Below are positions 1 to 10,943 of a stretch of DNA of 64,000 nt, piece after piece (the first letter of the stretch is position 1; each line of letters begins with the position of its first letter). This DNA is from Nephrocerus scutellatus (Eukaryota > Arthropoda > Insecta > Diptera > Pipunculidae). Made by a program: the position numbers and the translations under genes. The stretch is taken from the NCBI GenBank assembly GCA_947095585.1, contig OX352763.1, positions 63,769,016-63,833,015 of the forward strand. Reading direction: 5' to 3'. Below the pieces are notes generated by a model that worked only from the letters and a program-made list of their open reading frames with translations, ran no database searches and was not told the DNA's origin.

Positions 1-54
1 GGGAGGCTAGGACCGGACACCGGTTGTAGAGCCGAATATGATGATGATGATGGT
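1..54 (+). mobile_element. Possible 3' end of an RTE-type LINE with (ATG)n tail
   Basis: The first bases read like the end of an RTE-type LINE: a GC-rich stretch with an ACCGG-N3-CCGG core followed by a short ATG microsatellite (about 38-52). Many insect RTE-like elements end in such a triplet tail. It is cut by the window edge, so no coding part can be checked. An unrelated simple repeat remains possible. Confidence 0.35.
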
Positions 55-66
55 GAAGCTTTATCT

Positions 67-447
67 ATGAATGGATATTGCATTGAAGAAACTGAAAAAC
101 TCGAAATTCTCGGTATGTGCGTTCGTTGGAACGACCACATATTTGCCATCATTAAGAATGCTGCGAAATGTTTAGGTTTGCTAAAACGGTGCAATATTTA
201 CTTCACTCCTGCAGATCTGGCTACTATTTACAAGGTATATATACGCGCGTATATTCGCCCTAAACTCGAATACAATTGTATTGTCTGGGCAGGAGCACCC
301 AAGACCATATTGCACCTAGTAGACAGAGTTCAGAACCGCGCGATAAAACTTATTGCTGACGTGAATATCGCGAAAACATTCGAATCGCTTGAACATCGTA
401 GGAACGTTTCCTGCTTGTCACTGTTTTATCGCTTTTTCACACAAGCG
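67..447 (+). pseudogene. LINE-A reverse transcriptase, C-terminal fragment
   Basis: This is the thumb and C-terminal part of a non-LTR reverse transcriptase. It contains the typical stretches LGMCV, RWNDHIF, YIRPKLEYN, VWAGAP and LEHRRNVSCLSLFYRFF. The same protein segment appears at 57117-57747 (+) and at 3250-4001 (-), so it belongs to one family. Both ends are missing: the catalytic palm lies upstream of the break, and the frame is lost at about 447 where an RTE-like element begins on the other strand. A short duplication, reading YKVYIRAYIRP instead of YKAYIRP, is visible at about 231-260. Not functional. Confidence 0.8.
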
Positions 448-752
448 GCGTTCAAATGACGGCTTCCTTGTGGATTCCAGTCGAGCGCTAGTTTCGTAAT
501 GTCGTCCGCTGGCTTTCTCAAAGTGTGGCCAATCCAGCTCCATTTTCGTCGTCGGATAGTGATCGCGATTGCTTCCTGCTGTTTTACTCTCCGCAAGTCT
601 TGATTGGTGATAATGTCCGGCCATTCTATTCTCAGTATCCTTCTTAAGCACTTGTTGACAAAAACTTGGAGGCACGTCGCAATTGACTCTGTGACTTTCC
701 ACGTTTCGCAGCCATACAAGAGTACTGAGAGAACGTTAGATCTGAAGATCAT
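448..752 (-). pseudogene. RTE-like reverse transcriptase, C-terminus
   Basis: Shows the hallmark end of RTE-like proteins: LLYGCETWKVT, FVNKCLRRILRI, WPDIITNQDL, then WSWIGHTLRKP and LDWNPQGSR. This region follows the catalytic palm and thumb. The segment is open for about 100 codons and is the best-preserved part of this element. The reading stops where the sequence switches to the LINE-A fragment on the other strand. Confidence 0.8.
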
Positions 753-785
753 TAGCTTTAGATTCCGGGAGATTTGGGAGGAGTT

Positions 786-1317
786 TCAGATATTATTAAG
801 CATACTATAGGAGTGTCGCGCCTTGTTTACACGAGAGCACACATCCGAGTCAGCACTACCATTTTTTGACATCCAGCTGCCCAAATAACAAAACAAAACT
901 ACTTTGTTAGCGTGGAGTTCTAGTGAGTTTAATTTTTGCTCCATGTCACCTAGCGATTGTGATAGGAGACAGATATCATCGGCTAGTCTAGGTCTTCTAG
1001 GCGGTGAAAAACATTCCATGGCAAACCCGATGGATTACGGGTTATTATTTTCATCAACCAGTCGATAACAATTGTGAAAAGCAATGGTGAGAGGGTGCAG
1101 CCTTGCTTGACTCCCGAGTAGATGTTGAAAGGTGAGCCAAGAAGACCGTTATGAATGACGCGGCATGTTGAGTCGCGGTACAGCTCCTTAATGATGTTAA
1201 TGATTTTTCCATAACACCATAGCTAGACAAAATCTGCCACATCATGTTTCGGCCTACGCTATCAAAAGCGCGTTTAAAATCTATAAAAACCATATACAGA
1301 TATATGATATATCGCAT
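786..1317 (-). pseudogene. RTE-like reverse transcriptase, palm domain
   Basis: Two frames together carry the palm. Motif A reads FIDFKRAFDSV (near 1250-1290) with its catalytic aspartate. Motif C reads ADDICLLS (the A-D-D codons lie at 975-983). It is followed by a thumb region NGSADSDVCSRVNKAR. The reading is split by a frameshift near 1020-1050 and the stretch after motif A is scrambled, so the enzyme is dead. Its partner parts are the endonuclease at 1825-2640 and the C-terminus at 448-752. Confidence 0.75.
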
Positions 1318-1824
1318 ACAATGTTCGCGTAGCTAACTCGACGTCGGCTTGGAGGAGTTCTGCTTAGATGTTGTCATTGCCTGCTGCTTTACCTGATTGC
1401 AGTGATCGAATTGTTGTCCTTATCTCATGCAACGAAGGAGTAGCGACGCTGATGTTAAGTAGCCTATTAGGGTGCATATGTGGGTTGATGGACGTGCCTG
1501 GCGAAGTTCCTCCATAAGAATCAAAGAGCCATCTATTGCCTTAACAGGGTAGTTGGTGTGGTGTTTCTTGTTGGCGAGCTTACGAGCGAGTTGGTAGACT
1601 GTGCTATATTGTCTGCTATCAACGGCTTGCTGTGCTTGTGTTGAGATGACGCTTAGATTAGAGATGTCGTTCCTAGCTGAACGGCCAACTTGCCGGTCCA
1701 GATCCCTATACTTACGCGCTAATGCGCTTCGCTCGGCACCCGATGCCGCGTTTAACTCTGCCTTGATGGATTGGCGTCCACGAATGGTGTTCCATGTGCT
1801 ATCTGATATCCATTCTTCTCTAGT

Positions 1825-2640
1825 TTAATCGGGATAACCTAAAACGAATGAGGCTGCTTCCGTATACGCATTTACTGTTTTCTCCCATTTAGACTCTAGG
1901 GTTTGGGGCTGTATCTCAGAGAGAGACTGTTGTACGCAGGATACATATTGCAGTTTCACATCTGGGGTTTTCAGTGCTGCTACAGCTATCTTTCTCGTTA
2001 TTTGACTTCGTGTAGCTGAGTGGACCGCGAGCTTCAACCGCACACTGCCAACCACAAGGTGGTGGTCGCTGTAGACGTCGGCTGCTATTCGGGTTCTAAC
2101 GTCCAGCAAAGATGATCGCCACTTGCGGTTTATAGCGATGTGATCAATCTGGTTGTTGTACATGTGATCAGGAGGGGTCCAGGTGGCTTTGTGGATGTTT
2201 TTGTGAGGAAAAATTGTGCCTCCAATGATTAGGTTGCGATCAGAACATAGATCAGCAAACCTTTCACCGTTGTTATTCATAGAACCAAAGCCGTGTTTTC
2301 CCATGACATGTTCCCAATCACTGTTGTCGCTGCCTACCCTTGCGTTAAGGTCATCAAAATAACGATGTCACTCTTCCGTAGTTGATCAAATGAATTATTT
2401 AGACGCAAATAAAACGTGTCTTTTTCTTCAGAGGTGGCTTGTTCCGTTGGTGCGTAGCTTGAACAAACACGACCTGTCGAACAGCAGATTTAAATCTTCC
2501 AATAATAATTCTATCGGATATTGCTCGCCAGTCCTGTAACGATCATCTTGCGGCTTTAGAGAGTAGAAATCCCACTCCATTGGCATGGTGTTCTCCTGCA
2601 GAATTACCCGAAAAAATAAGAAACTCGCCGGTAGATGTTC
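1825..2640 (-). pseudogene. RTE-like endonuclease domain (broken)
   Basis: The C-terminal half of the endonuclease is open at 1825-2304: GKHGFGSMNNNGERF, TWTPPDHMYNNQIDH and YSDHHLVV. The last motif holds the conserved S-D-H triad of AP-type LINE endonucleases. The N-terminal half continues to about 2640 with GVGFLLSKAAR and RIIIGRFKS but has stops and frameshifts. In an intact element this domain nicks the target DNA to prime reverse transcription. It leads directly into the RT linker on the same strand. Confidence 0.8.
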
Positions 2641-2735
2641 GTTTTTTCCATACTCTAGGCCATCTCACCTCACTAAAACCAAGAATCTCTAGATGATATT
2701 AACGAAATTCGCGTCATCATCACCGTTTGTCACCC

Positions 2736-2770
2736 TTTAGCGTGTGTAGATTATAAAAAAAAGCAAGTCT
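2736..2770 (+). mobile_element. Probable LINE-A 3' terminus
   Basis: The sequence CCTTTAGCGTGTGTA-ATTATAA followed by an A-rich run matches the end of the complete LINE-A 3' tail at 57783-57818. It has no coding content. Together with 67-447 it suggests an older plus-strand LINE-A that the RTE-like element disrupted. Confidence 0.4.
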
Positions 2771-2789
2771 TTTAGTTGGATATAAGTTC

Positions 2790-3062
2790 TACATACCGAA
2801 TTTCATACGAATCGCTCGGGAAATGGCTTGGTCTTCAAAATTCCAGATCATTTTGGCCAGATCCAAGAATTTCCATAGGAACCAGTCTTATAGTCGCATC
2901 TTAGTCCTACATACCGAATTATATACGAATCGCTTGAGAAATGGTTTGGTCCATAAAATTCCAGACCCTTTTGGCCCTATCCCAGAGTTTCCATAGGCAC
3001 AAGTTTTATAGTCGCAATTTTAGTCTTATATACCAAGTTTCATAGAAATCGCTTGAGAAATG
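2790..3062. repeat. 118-bp imperfect tandem repeat, about 2.3 copies
   Basis: Units start at 2790, 2908 and 3027, each opening with TA(C/T)ATACC(G/A)A and then a conserved ATCGCTTGAGAAATGG-like box. Spacing is 118 and 119 bp, and the third unit is cut short near 3062. Divergence between units suggests an old minisatellite. No ORF or known element is evident in it. The next 190 bases (3063-3250) hold no recognisable feature. Confidence 0.75.
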
Positions 3063-3249
3063 ACTTTTTTTTACAATTCGCGCACCCTTATAATGCTCGG
3101 CTATATGCTTTCCACAGCGTGGCCGTTAAAAAAAAGGAGGAGAAAAGAGGAGATATCTATAAGCTTGTGTTTTGAATGCCTGTGGGTCATATTGATGTGG
3201 GAAGACAGAGATTGGCAGAGCATTCCACATACGTGTTGTACGGCTTAAG

Positions 3250-4030
3250 AACGAGTCCCTGAAATTAACTCTAGCATTTATGAGCATTTAGAGCTCCACG
3301 AGTATTGCGGTTCAATTCAAGGAGAGGTGGCATGCAGCTGACTATTTCTCTTGAGCACCCCTGGCAGAAGAAGCCATAAAACAGTGACAAGCAGGAACCG
3401 TTCCTACGGTGTTCAAGCGAATTTATTGATTTCGCTATATTTACGTTACCAATAAGTTTTATCGCGCGGTTTTGAATTCTATCTAGCTAATAAAAGTAGT
3501 TTTAGGCGCACCAGACCAGATATGGCAATTGAACTTAAGTTTAGGGCGAATAATAGCCTTGTATATAGTAGACAGATCAGAGGGAGTGAAATATTTCTTT
3601 TACCGGGCTAGAAAACCTTAACATTTCGCAGCATTTTTGGCGACGGTAAATATGCGGTCATTCCAACGAAGCTTGTCGCTAACGCACATACCAAGAATTG
3701 CGAGATTTTCAGTTTCATCGATGCAAGTGCCATTCATTGATAATGGCATGGGATTTTGGATTCGCTTAGACGACAGGAAACAGCATTGGGTTTTGGAAGC
3801 GTTAAATTCTACTCGGCTGTCAAGGTCAGAATTTAACGTCTTTAACATACGAAGTTGTTTGAGTACCACATGAGAAGTGGAGGGACGTTCCTCAAACTTA
3901 TATGAGAAGCTGAGAGTGCTGTCGTCAGCGAAAGAGTGAATTGGATTAGAAGTCACAGATAAGAGATCATTAATAAAAATGAGAAAGAGTATCGGGGACA
4001 AAACAGAGCCCTGGGGATGACAAGCTTTTA
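3250..4030 (-). pseudogene. LINE-A reverse transcriptase, palm to C-terminus
   Basis: Starts with a motif B-C stretch, PQGSVLSPILFLIFINDLL, followed by IHSFADD, where the F-A-D-D catalytic box lies at 3921-3932. It then runs through RVEFNASKTQCCFLS and LGMCVSDKLRWNDRIF. The frame is lost at about 3618, and the remainder (YFTPSDLSTIY, then an LEHRRN-like part) continues to about 3250 in other frames. The first residue of the usual VPQGS motif is replaced (HPQGS). Confidence 0.85.
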
Positions 4031-4506
4031 TCTAATGAACTTTAAACTTGAAAACATCCAATACAACTTGAATTGAGCGGTCCAAAAGATAGGATCTAAT
4101 TCAGTGAAGCAGCTTATCATCAACTCCATAAGCACGCATTTTAGATTGATGCCAATCTCTGCCAAATGCCTAAGAAATATCGAGTGCAACAGCTTTGCTT
4201 TCTCCAAATTGATGCAAAGACCGGTTCCACTATTCGGTGAGATATACCATCAAATCACAAGTAGAACGTTGCTCACGAAATCCATACTGCCGGTCACTAA
4301 GGATTTTAAGGTTTTAAGATATTTATTGAGCTGAAAATTTATCAGCGTTTCCATGACCTTGGAAAGAATGGATGTAAGTGCTATGGGTCGGTACGAAGAA
4401 AGAGACGACGGCTCACCGTTTTTGGGTATGGGCTGGACAAAGGCTGTTTTCTTCTCGGGAAGAGTCCAGAAGAATAGGATATATGGAAGAGCTTACGCAA
4501 TTGGAA
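4031..4506 (-). pseudogene. LINE-A reverse transcriptase, central part (highly decayed)
   Basis: This stretch joins the RT N-terminus to the palm and lines up by position with the finger and motif A region. Short pieces of the expected protein are visible in changing frames, but no frame stays open. Plus-strand ORFs here are antisense shadows. It is annotated only because the flanking parts of the same protein are clear. Confidence 0.6.
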
Positions 4507-5135
4507 TTACGCCAGCTTGGAAGAACACCTCTTCATAACTAATGGGGAAATACCATCTGGCCCAGCGGATTTGTGAATGTTGAGATCGTTTAAAACTCTA
4601 GCATCTGCATGAGTACGAATGAATATTTGTCCCATAGAGTGTTCAATACTCTGTGGTGCAGAAGGCAGCAATGCACAATCTGGAAGCGTGGAGCTAGCTG
4701 CGAAATGCGCAGCAAAGAGATATTGGTCTATAGAGCTGACAACTGGAATGTCATTATAAATGAGCGTTGGAATCGACGACGAGGCTGTATTTTTTATTCT
4801 TTTCACGAAAGACTAAAAATTTGTACTACCTTTGGGACACTGTAGTTTTTTTGCCTCAATTTTTGGTCGTAGGCGAATTTAACTCGCCGAAGATGGGCAT
4901 TGCAATCATTTCTGGCTCGTTTAACATTTGTTCGGTTTTCTTCAGTAGGGTTTGCCTTGTAAAACCGAAAGCATACCTCTCTAAACCTAGAAGCCTCTTT
5001 ACAGCTTGAGTCATACCATCCATCTTCCTTTGGTTTGACAGACTTATTCCTGAAAGGGATAAACTTTCTCATACCAATAAGAATGATGTTTGTGATTGCA
5101 TCAGCGGCGGCATCCACGTTGCTATCGCGAAACAA
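4507..5135 (-). pseudogene. LINE-A endonuclease-RT linker and RT N-terminus
   Basis: Two overlapping frames cover this part. The upstream one (4803-5135) has a basic linker, with MRKFIPFRNKS and RARNDCNAHLRRVKFAYD. The downstream one (4507-4806) carries the RT entry motif INIHKSAGPDGISPLVMK-like, with the conserved A-G-P-D-G-I. A frameshift near 4803 separates them. The left border of the triplicated unit (5105) falls inside this linker, so copies 2 and 3 lack the rest. Confidence 0.8.
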
Positions 5136-5284
5136 TAGCGACCAGTTAATTCTCCCAAAAAGGTTTTTAAGGCCGTCCCAATTGGCTTTCTCGTATTGCC
5201 ATATTTTTTTTTTGGGAGTTTATTCTCTAACTACGTGGTTTATTAACGAGAAATTAGCTGATACTACACAACGGTCTGACGAGC

Positions 5285-5961
5285 CTAGAGGCGATAATAC
5301 ATTGACGGAGTATTTATCAGGACGAGAGGTAAAGAAAAAGTCAAGGGTGTTTGCGGAATGATTTGCAATGTCAGGTATTCGTGTAGGCCATTTACAAGCT
5401 GAATAAGGTTATTAAACTCAGCGAATAACTCAACACACCTTCCTTCGGGTGTTGTCTGGCCAGAATGGCGAAGCCACACAGAATTGTGTACATTGAAATC
5501 GCCCGCAATAACGATTTCATTTACGATCTACGATGTCTTGTGTCAATTCTTTAGATTGTATCAGACAGTGCATCAAACTCGCTCTGAGTTGAAACACTGT
5601 CTAAGTGGGGACTTCTGTAAAGGAAACAGTAGTAGATGTTGCGCTCTTGTACCTTTGCTTTCAGCCAAATGAAATTGTATTCCGGATTGGACCTTTGGCT
5701 AAACTGAGGCAAAAGCTGAAACGCAACATCGCTCTGGACATAGATTGCGAGTCCGCGTCGAGGGAAAAATAATGGCACCAAGTTATAACCAGGCAGATTA
5801 AATTCCGATGCATCAAAATTATCAAATATCTGAGTTTCACTCAGTGCCATAATTGCTGGCCTGTAGACATGTACATAGTTAAACACAACAAAAGAATTCG
5901 TTCTCAGCCCACGTATGTTCCTAAAATCCACTCTGAAATCACACATAACTACAAAACCCAA
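5285..5961 (-). pseudogene. LINE-A endonuclease (copy in unit 1)
   Basis: The N-terminal half, 5551-5961, is open for 136 codons. It shows FRNIRGLRTNSF, then IMALSETQIFD with the catalytic glutamate motif (S-E-T), FPRRGLAIYVQ and CFLYRSPH. The C-terminal half continues at 5285-5479 in a different frame after a break near 5480-5550. It matches copies at 8196-8872 and 11124-11800 almost base for base. In an active element it would nick target DNA. This copy cannot make a full protein. Confidence 0.85.
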
Positions 5962-5990
5962 CTTACCGCTTCTTTTATCCGAATTGAGAA

Positions 5991-6475
5991 GAGTATGTCT
6001 CTAATGGATTATTAACACAAATTTTCGCCAGTGTTATGCCTTCACGACAAAATGAGTCAGTTCACCAGAAGAAACAAACACTCACAATCCGTCATCTTTT
6101 TTTTTATATATATATAGAGACTCATTGCCAAGGGAGGACTCCCTGAATGACTTGCGTCACGGCAATAAGTTGGGCTAAGCCCTTTATTAAAATTCAAATT
6201 CAAAATAGAATAAAAATCGAAGGAATGTGATTTACAATATATCACATTCCTCACGGTTGTAGCCGGTTTCAATTTGTTTTCTCAGAATTCTCTCGGATCC
6301 ATTGACAAAGCAGTACGAAAAAACGAACAGGAAACTAAAACAACGCGAGTTTTGCTTTTCAGGGAAAAACTACAAAAAACCTTGACCAAGAAAATATTAC
6401 AAATCTTAAAAATAATGTAAATAATACTGATAAAAATAATTTTTTTTTAAATATATATTTAATAAACAGCTTAGT
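5991..6475. other. Non-coding spacer between LINE-A and LINE-B, with a hairpin
   Basis: This stretch holds the presumed LINE-A 5' UTR, a T/TA-rich run at about 6100-6117 and the 3' UTR side of LINE-B. An 11-bp perfect inverted repeat with a 9-base loop lies at 6221-6251 (GGAATGTGAT core). The whole spacer recurs at about 8902-9403 and 11830-12331. Small ORFs in it (for example 9186-9461) begin and end in spacer sequence and are not supported as genes. Confidence 0.6.
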
Positions 6476-7901
6476 TCATCTTTCATCCTTCAGGAATTTG
6501 TTAACGGCTAATTTGAAGGCCTGCAGATTATAAGTTTCGGGAAACACGGGCTCGACCAATTGATTCCACATCGAATTGACTCTCGGAAAAAAGGAGGATT
6601 TAAAGTGTTGGGTTCTACATGAAAAAGGTTTTAAGGCAAATCTATGTTGATTGGACCTTACGTTGCTGATTCTGGAACATAAGAACGGGTTTCTAAAGAA
6701 CATCTACATTTTTGAAAACAGATAAAGCTCCTACATTTCGTCTGTGCTCCAAAGTATCAAGAGTCGAAGTAATGGTTACATCGTTTATCAAACGAATAAC
6801 TCTATTCTGAACTCCATCAAGATGAACCAAATGCGATCTTGGAGCCCCACCCCACACAAATGAATTAAATTCTAAAATTGGTCTAACATAAGATTTATAT
6901 AATATTAATACTTTAGAGGGAGTGAAGTAGAAGTTACAACGTCTTATGAATCCCAAACATTGGCTAGCTCTTTTTGAAATTTCATAAATATGTTCCTTCC
7001 AGGAAAGATCACTTGATACTTTTAAACCTAACAACTTAAGTGAATCTCATCTCGCAATATGGGCACCATTAATGACAGGTGGAACGTAATGTTGAACTGT
7101 CTTCTGAGAATAAAGACAAGACTGAAATTTATTTGATTTAAATTCTACTCTATTAGAAATGCCCCAATCAAGAATGACTTGAATATCCGACAGAATAGTC
7201 AAATTCATAAATTCACGCGAAACATTCAAGCGAGAATTGCATTCTTTTTGACTGACAAACTCAATGGAAGCCGAAAGTTTTGTATCATCAGCAAATGAAT
7301 GGATATCACAGATTGTAGAAGACAACAGGTCCTTGATATATATCAAGAAGAGCGTGGACGACAAGGATGACCCTTGAGGCACGCCAGCATTGATCCCATG
7401 TGAAGCTGAAGATTAATGCAACTTTTATTTTACGGTTCCATAAATAATCCTCAAGCCATCAAATGAGAGAGGAGTGTAAGTTCAGCGCACGAATCTTATT
7501 AATAAGACAATCATGCCATACTCTATCAAAAGCTTTATAAATATCTAAGGAAATAACACTTGATTCACCTAGGTTTTCAATGCTTCGCTCCAAACAATGA
7601 GTCATGCACGTCATGAGTTCACCTGAAGAGCGATTTTACGAAATCCATACTGCACATCGGATAAAAGAACATTCGAATCCAGATAGTTCATTAGTGTGAA
7701 ATTAACGATAGATTCCATTACCTTCGATAGAACCGACAAAAAAGCAATTGGACGGTAGTTCTTAGGTGCCGATTTATCACCTTTTTTCGGAACGGGTTGA
7801 ATATTTGCTATTTTCCAAATTGATGGAAAAACACTTGACTTCATTGAGAGATGAAACAATTTGCTAAGCGGTTTTGCCAAAGTATGATGACAACTTTTCA
7901 A
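6476..7901 (-). pseudogene. LINE-B 3' half, copy 1
   Basis: From right to left: RT fingers (IANIQPVPKKGD, NYRPIAFLSVLSKVME), palm with HSFADDTKLS, then RASQCLGFIRRCNFYFTP, ILEFNSFVWGGAP and LEHRRNVGALSVF, ending at VFPETYNLQAF. The frame is interrupted several times (near 6700, 7040, 7382-7610 and 7901). It lacks the endonuclease and the RT start because the unit junction cuts it at 8015. It carries the 16-bp deletion that removes G-P-D-G-I-P. Confidence 0.85.
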
Positions 7902-8195
7902 TACTAATGGCCAGTCGCTTTATTGGGGTCAAGTTCTTTCAGAATCTTTGAAACAACCCGTTTCCGAAAATAGATTTTAGACATACCTGGGCCTAGATTC
8001 GGGAGAATTGGGGGGCGGCGGCATCCACGTTGCTATCGCGAAACAATAGCGACCAGTTAATTCTCCCAAAAAGGTTTTTAAGGCCGTCCCAATTGGCTTT
8101 CTCGTATTGCCATATTTTTTTTTTGGGAGTTTATTCTCTAACTACGTGGTTTATTAACGAGAAATTAGCTGATACTACACAACGGTCTGACGAGC

Positions 8196-8872
8196 CTAGA
8201 GGCGATAATACATTGACGGAGTATTTATCAGGACGAGAGGTAAAGAAAAAGTCAAGGGTGTTTGCGGAATGATTTGCAATGTCAGGTATTCGTGTAGGCC
8301 ATTTACAAGCTGAATAAGGTTATTAAACTCAGCGAATAACTCAACACACCTTCCTTCGGGTGTTGTCTGGCCAGAATGGCGAAGCCACACAGAATTGTGT
8401 ACATTGAAATCGCCCGCAATAACGATTTCATTTACGATCTACGATGTCTTGTGTCAATTCTTTAGATTGTATCAGACAGTGCATCAAACTCGCTCTGAGT
8501 TGAAACACTGTCTAAGTGGGGACTTCTGTAAAGGAAACAGTAGTAGATGTTGCGCTCTTGTACCTTTGCTTTCAGCCAAATGAAATTGTATTCCGGATTG
8601 GACCTTTGGCTAAACTGAGGCAAAAGCTGAAACGCAACATCGCTCTGGACATAGATTGCGAGTCCGCGTCGAGGGAAAAATAATGGCACCAAGTTATAAC
8701 CAGGCAGATTAAATTCCGATGCATCAAAATTATCAAATATCTGAGTTTCACTCAGTGCCATAATTGCTGGCCTGTAGACATGTACATAGTTAAACACAAC
8801 AAAAGAATTCGTTCTCAGCCCACGTATGTTCCTAAAATCCACTCTGAAATCACACATAACTACAAAACCCAA
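8196..8872 (-). pseudogene. LINE-A endonuclease, copy in unit 2
   Basis: Same protein and same break as the copy at 5285-5961, with the S-E-T and RSPH motifs in place. It is cut on its downstream side by the unit junction at 8016, so the linker and reverse transcriptase of LINE-A are absent here. Confidence 0.85.
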
Positions 8873-9403
8873 CTTACCGCTTCTTTTAACCGAATTGAGA
8901 AGAGTATGTCTCTAATGGATTATTAACACAAATTTTCGCCAGTGTTATGCCTTCACGACAAAATGAGTCAGTTCACCAGAAGAAACAAACACTCACAATC
9001 CGTCATCTTTTTTTTATATATATATATAGAGACTCATTGCCAAGGGAGGACTCCCTGAATGACTTGCGTCACGGCAATAAGTTGGGCTAAGCCCTTTATT
9101 AAAATTCAAATTCAAAATAGAATAAAAATCGAAGGAATGTGATTTACAATATATCACATTCCTCACGGTTGTAGCCGGTTTCAATTTGTTTTCTCAGAAT
9201 TCTCTCGGATCCATTGACAAAGCAGTACGAAAAAACGAACAGGAAACTAAAACAACGCGAGTTTTGCTTTTATCAATGAATCATGGTCAGGGAAAAACTA
9301 CAAAAAACCTTGACCAAGAAAATATTACAAATCTTAAAAATAATGTAAATAATACTGATAAAAATAATTTTTTTTTAAATATATATTTAATAAACAGCTT
9401 AGT

Positions 9404-10829
9404 TCATCTTTCATCCTTCAGGAATTTGTTAACGGCTAATTTGAAGGCCTGCAGATTATAAGTTTCGGGAAACACGGGCTCGACCAATTGATTCCACATC
9501 GAATTGACTCTCGGAAAAAAGGAGGATTTAAAGTGTTGGGTTCTACATGAAAAAGGTTTTAAGGCAAATCTATGTTGATTGGACCTTACGTTGCTGATTC
9601 TGGAACATAAGAACGGGTTTCTAAAGAACATCTACATTTTAGAAAACAGATAAAGCTCCTACATTTCGTCTGTGCTCCAAAGTATCAAGAGTCGAAGTAA
9701 TGGTTACATCGTTTATCAAACGAATAACTCTATTCTGAACTCCATCAAGATGAACCAAATGCGATCTTGGAGCCCCACCCCACACAAATGAATTAAATTC
9801 TAAAATTGGTCTAACATAAGATTTATATAATCTTAATACTTTAGAGGGAGTGAAGTAGAAGTTACAACGTCTTATGAATCCCAAACATTGGCTAGCTCTT
9901 TTTGAAATTTCATAAATATGTTCCTTCCAGGAAAGATCACTTGATACTTTTAAACCTAACAACTTAAGTGAATCTCATCTCGAAATATGGGCACCATTAA
10001 TGACAGGTGGAACGTAATGTTGAACTGTCTTCTGAGAATAAAGACAAGACTGAAATTTATTTGATTTAAATTCTACTCTATTAGAAATGCCCCAATCAAG
10101 AATGACTTGAATATCCGACAGAATAGTCAAATTCATAAATTCACGCGAAACATTCAAGCGAGAATTGCATTCTTTTTGACTGACAAACTCAATGGAAGCC
10201 GAAAGTTTTGTATCATCAGCAAATGAATGGATATCACAGATTGTAGAAGACAACAGGTCCTTGATATATATCAAGAAGAGCGTGGACGACAAGGATGACC
10301 CTTGAGGCACGCCAGCATTGATCCCATGTGAAGCTGAAGATTAATGCAACTTTTATTTTACGGTTCCATAAATAATCCTCAAGCCATCAAATGAGAGAGG
10401 AGTGTAAGTTCAGCGCACGAATCTTATTAATAAGACAATCATGCCATACTCTATCAAAAGCTTTATAAATATCTAAGGAAATAACACTTGATTCACCTAG
10501 GTTTTCAATGCTTCGCTCCAAACAATGAGTCATGCACGTCATGAGTTCACCTGAAGAGCGATTTTACGAAATCCATACTGCACATCGGATAAAAGAACAT
10601 TCGAATCCAGATAGTTCATTAGTGTGAAATTAACGATAGATTCCATTACCTTCGATAGAACCGACAAAAAAGCAATTGGACGGTAGTTCTTAGGTGCCGA
10701 TTTATCACCTTTTTTCGGAACGGGTTGAATATTTGCTATTTTCCAAATTGATGGAAAAACACTTGACTTCATTGAGAGATGAAACAATTTGCTAAGCGGT
10801 TTTGCCAAAGTATGATGACAACTTTTCAA
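9404..10829 (-). pseudogene. LINE-B 3' half, copy 2
   Basis: Near-identical to 6476-7901 with the same frame breaks and the same 16-bp deletion before the finger domain. It reads KVLRLYKSYVRP where copy 1 reads KVLILYKSYVRP. The endonuclease is missing because the unit ends at 10943. Confidence 0.85.
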
Positions 10830-10943
10830 TACTAATGGCCAGTCGCTTTATTGGGGTCAAGTTCTTTCAGAATCTTTGAAACAACCCGTTTCCGAAAATA
10901 GATTTTAGACATACCTGGGCCTAGATTCGGGAGAATTGGGGGG

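Larger units (their letters stand above)
448..2720 (-). mobile_element. Decayed RTE-like LINE (endonuclease + reverse transcriptase)
   Basis: Read from 2720 down to 448, the order is apurinic-type endonuclease, a linker, then reverse transcriptase, which is the plan of a single-ORF RTE-like element. The linker at about 1560-1800 is recognisable (YRDLDRQVGRSAR) and the RT N-terminus at about 1380-1430 shows SGKAAGNDN. Many frameshifts and stops break the frame, so this is an old copy. It sits between two pieces that resemble LINE-A (67-447 and 2736-2765), which suggests insertion into an older LINE-A copy with loss of some sequence. The clade call rests on motif resemblance only. Confidence 0.8.
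3250..5990 (-). mobile_element. LINE-A, long decayed copy
   Basis: Reading from about 5990 to 3250 gives endonuclease, linker, reverse transcriptase and C-terminal region of one non-LTR retrotransposon of the jockey/CR1 group. It is broken by multiple frameshifts. Its endonuclease half (from 5105 upward) is also the left part of the 2.9-kb unit that is triplicated to the right. Its C-terminal end at about 3250-3620 matches the fragments at 67-447 and 57117-57747. No clear poly(A) tail or target duplication was found at the left end. The clade is judged from motifs only. Confidence 0.85.
5105..8015. repeat. Triplicated unit, copy 1 (2911 bp)
   Basis: First of three head-to-tail copies. It holds the LINE-A endonuclease half, a non-coding spacer and the 3' half of LINE-B. 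Its left edge continues into ordinary LINE-A sequence, so it is the natural left flank of the array. It differs from copy 2 mainly by a 16-bp deletion near 6360 (the ATCAATGAATCATGGT segment is missing) and a few single-base changes. It shares with copy 2 a 16-bp deletion in LINE-B that copy 3 lacks. Confidence 0.9.
8016..10943. repeat. Triplicated unit, copy 2 (2928 bp)
   Basis: Second copy. Its junction with copy 1 at 8015/8016 reads GGGGGGC-GGCGGC. This joins LINE-B sequence (as at 13881-13888) to LINE-A sequence (as at 5105), with only GC shared at the breakpoint. The same junction recurs at 10943/10944. Such a joint fits tandem duplication by end joining or template switching, not transposition. 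Confidence 0.9.

Noticed and set aside
1601..1828. 75-codon plus-strand ORF
   Set aside because: Antisense to the RTE-like linker, which is recognisable on the minus strand.
9186..9461. 91-codon ORF present in units 2 and 3 of the triplication
   Set aside because: It spans the spacer and the LINE-B 3' end antisense. It is broken in unit 1 by a 16-bp deletion and lacks any homology I can recognise.
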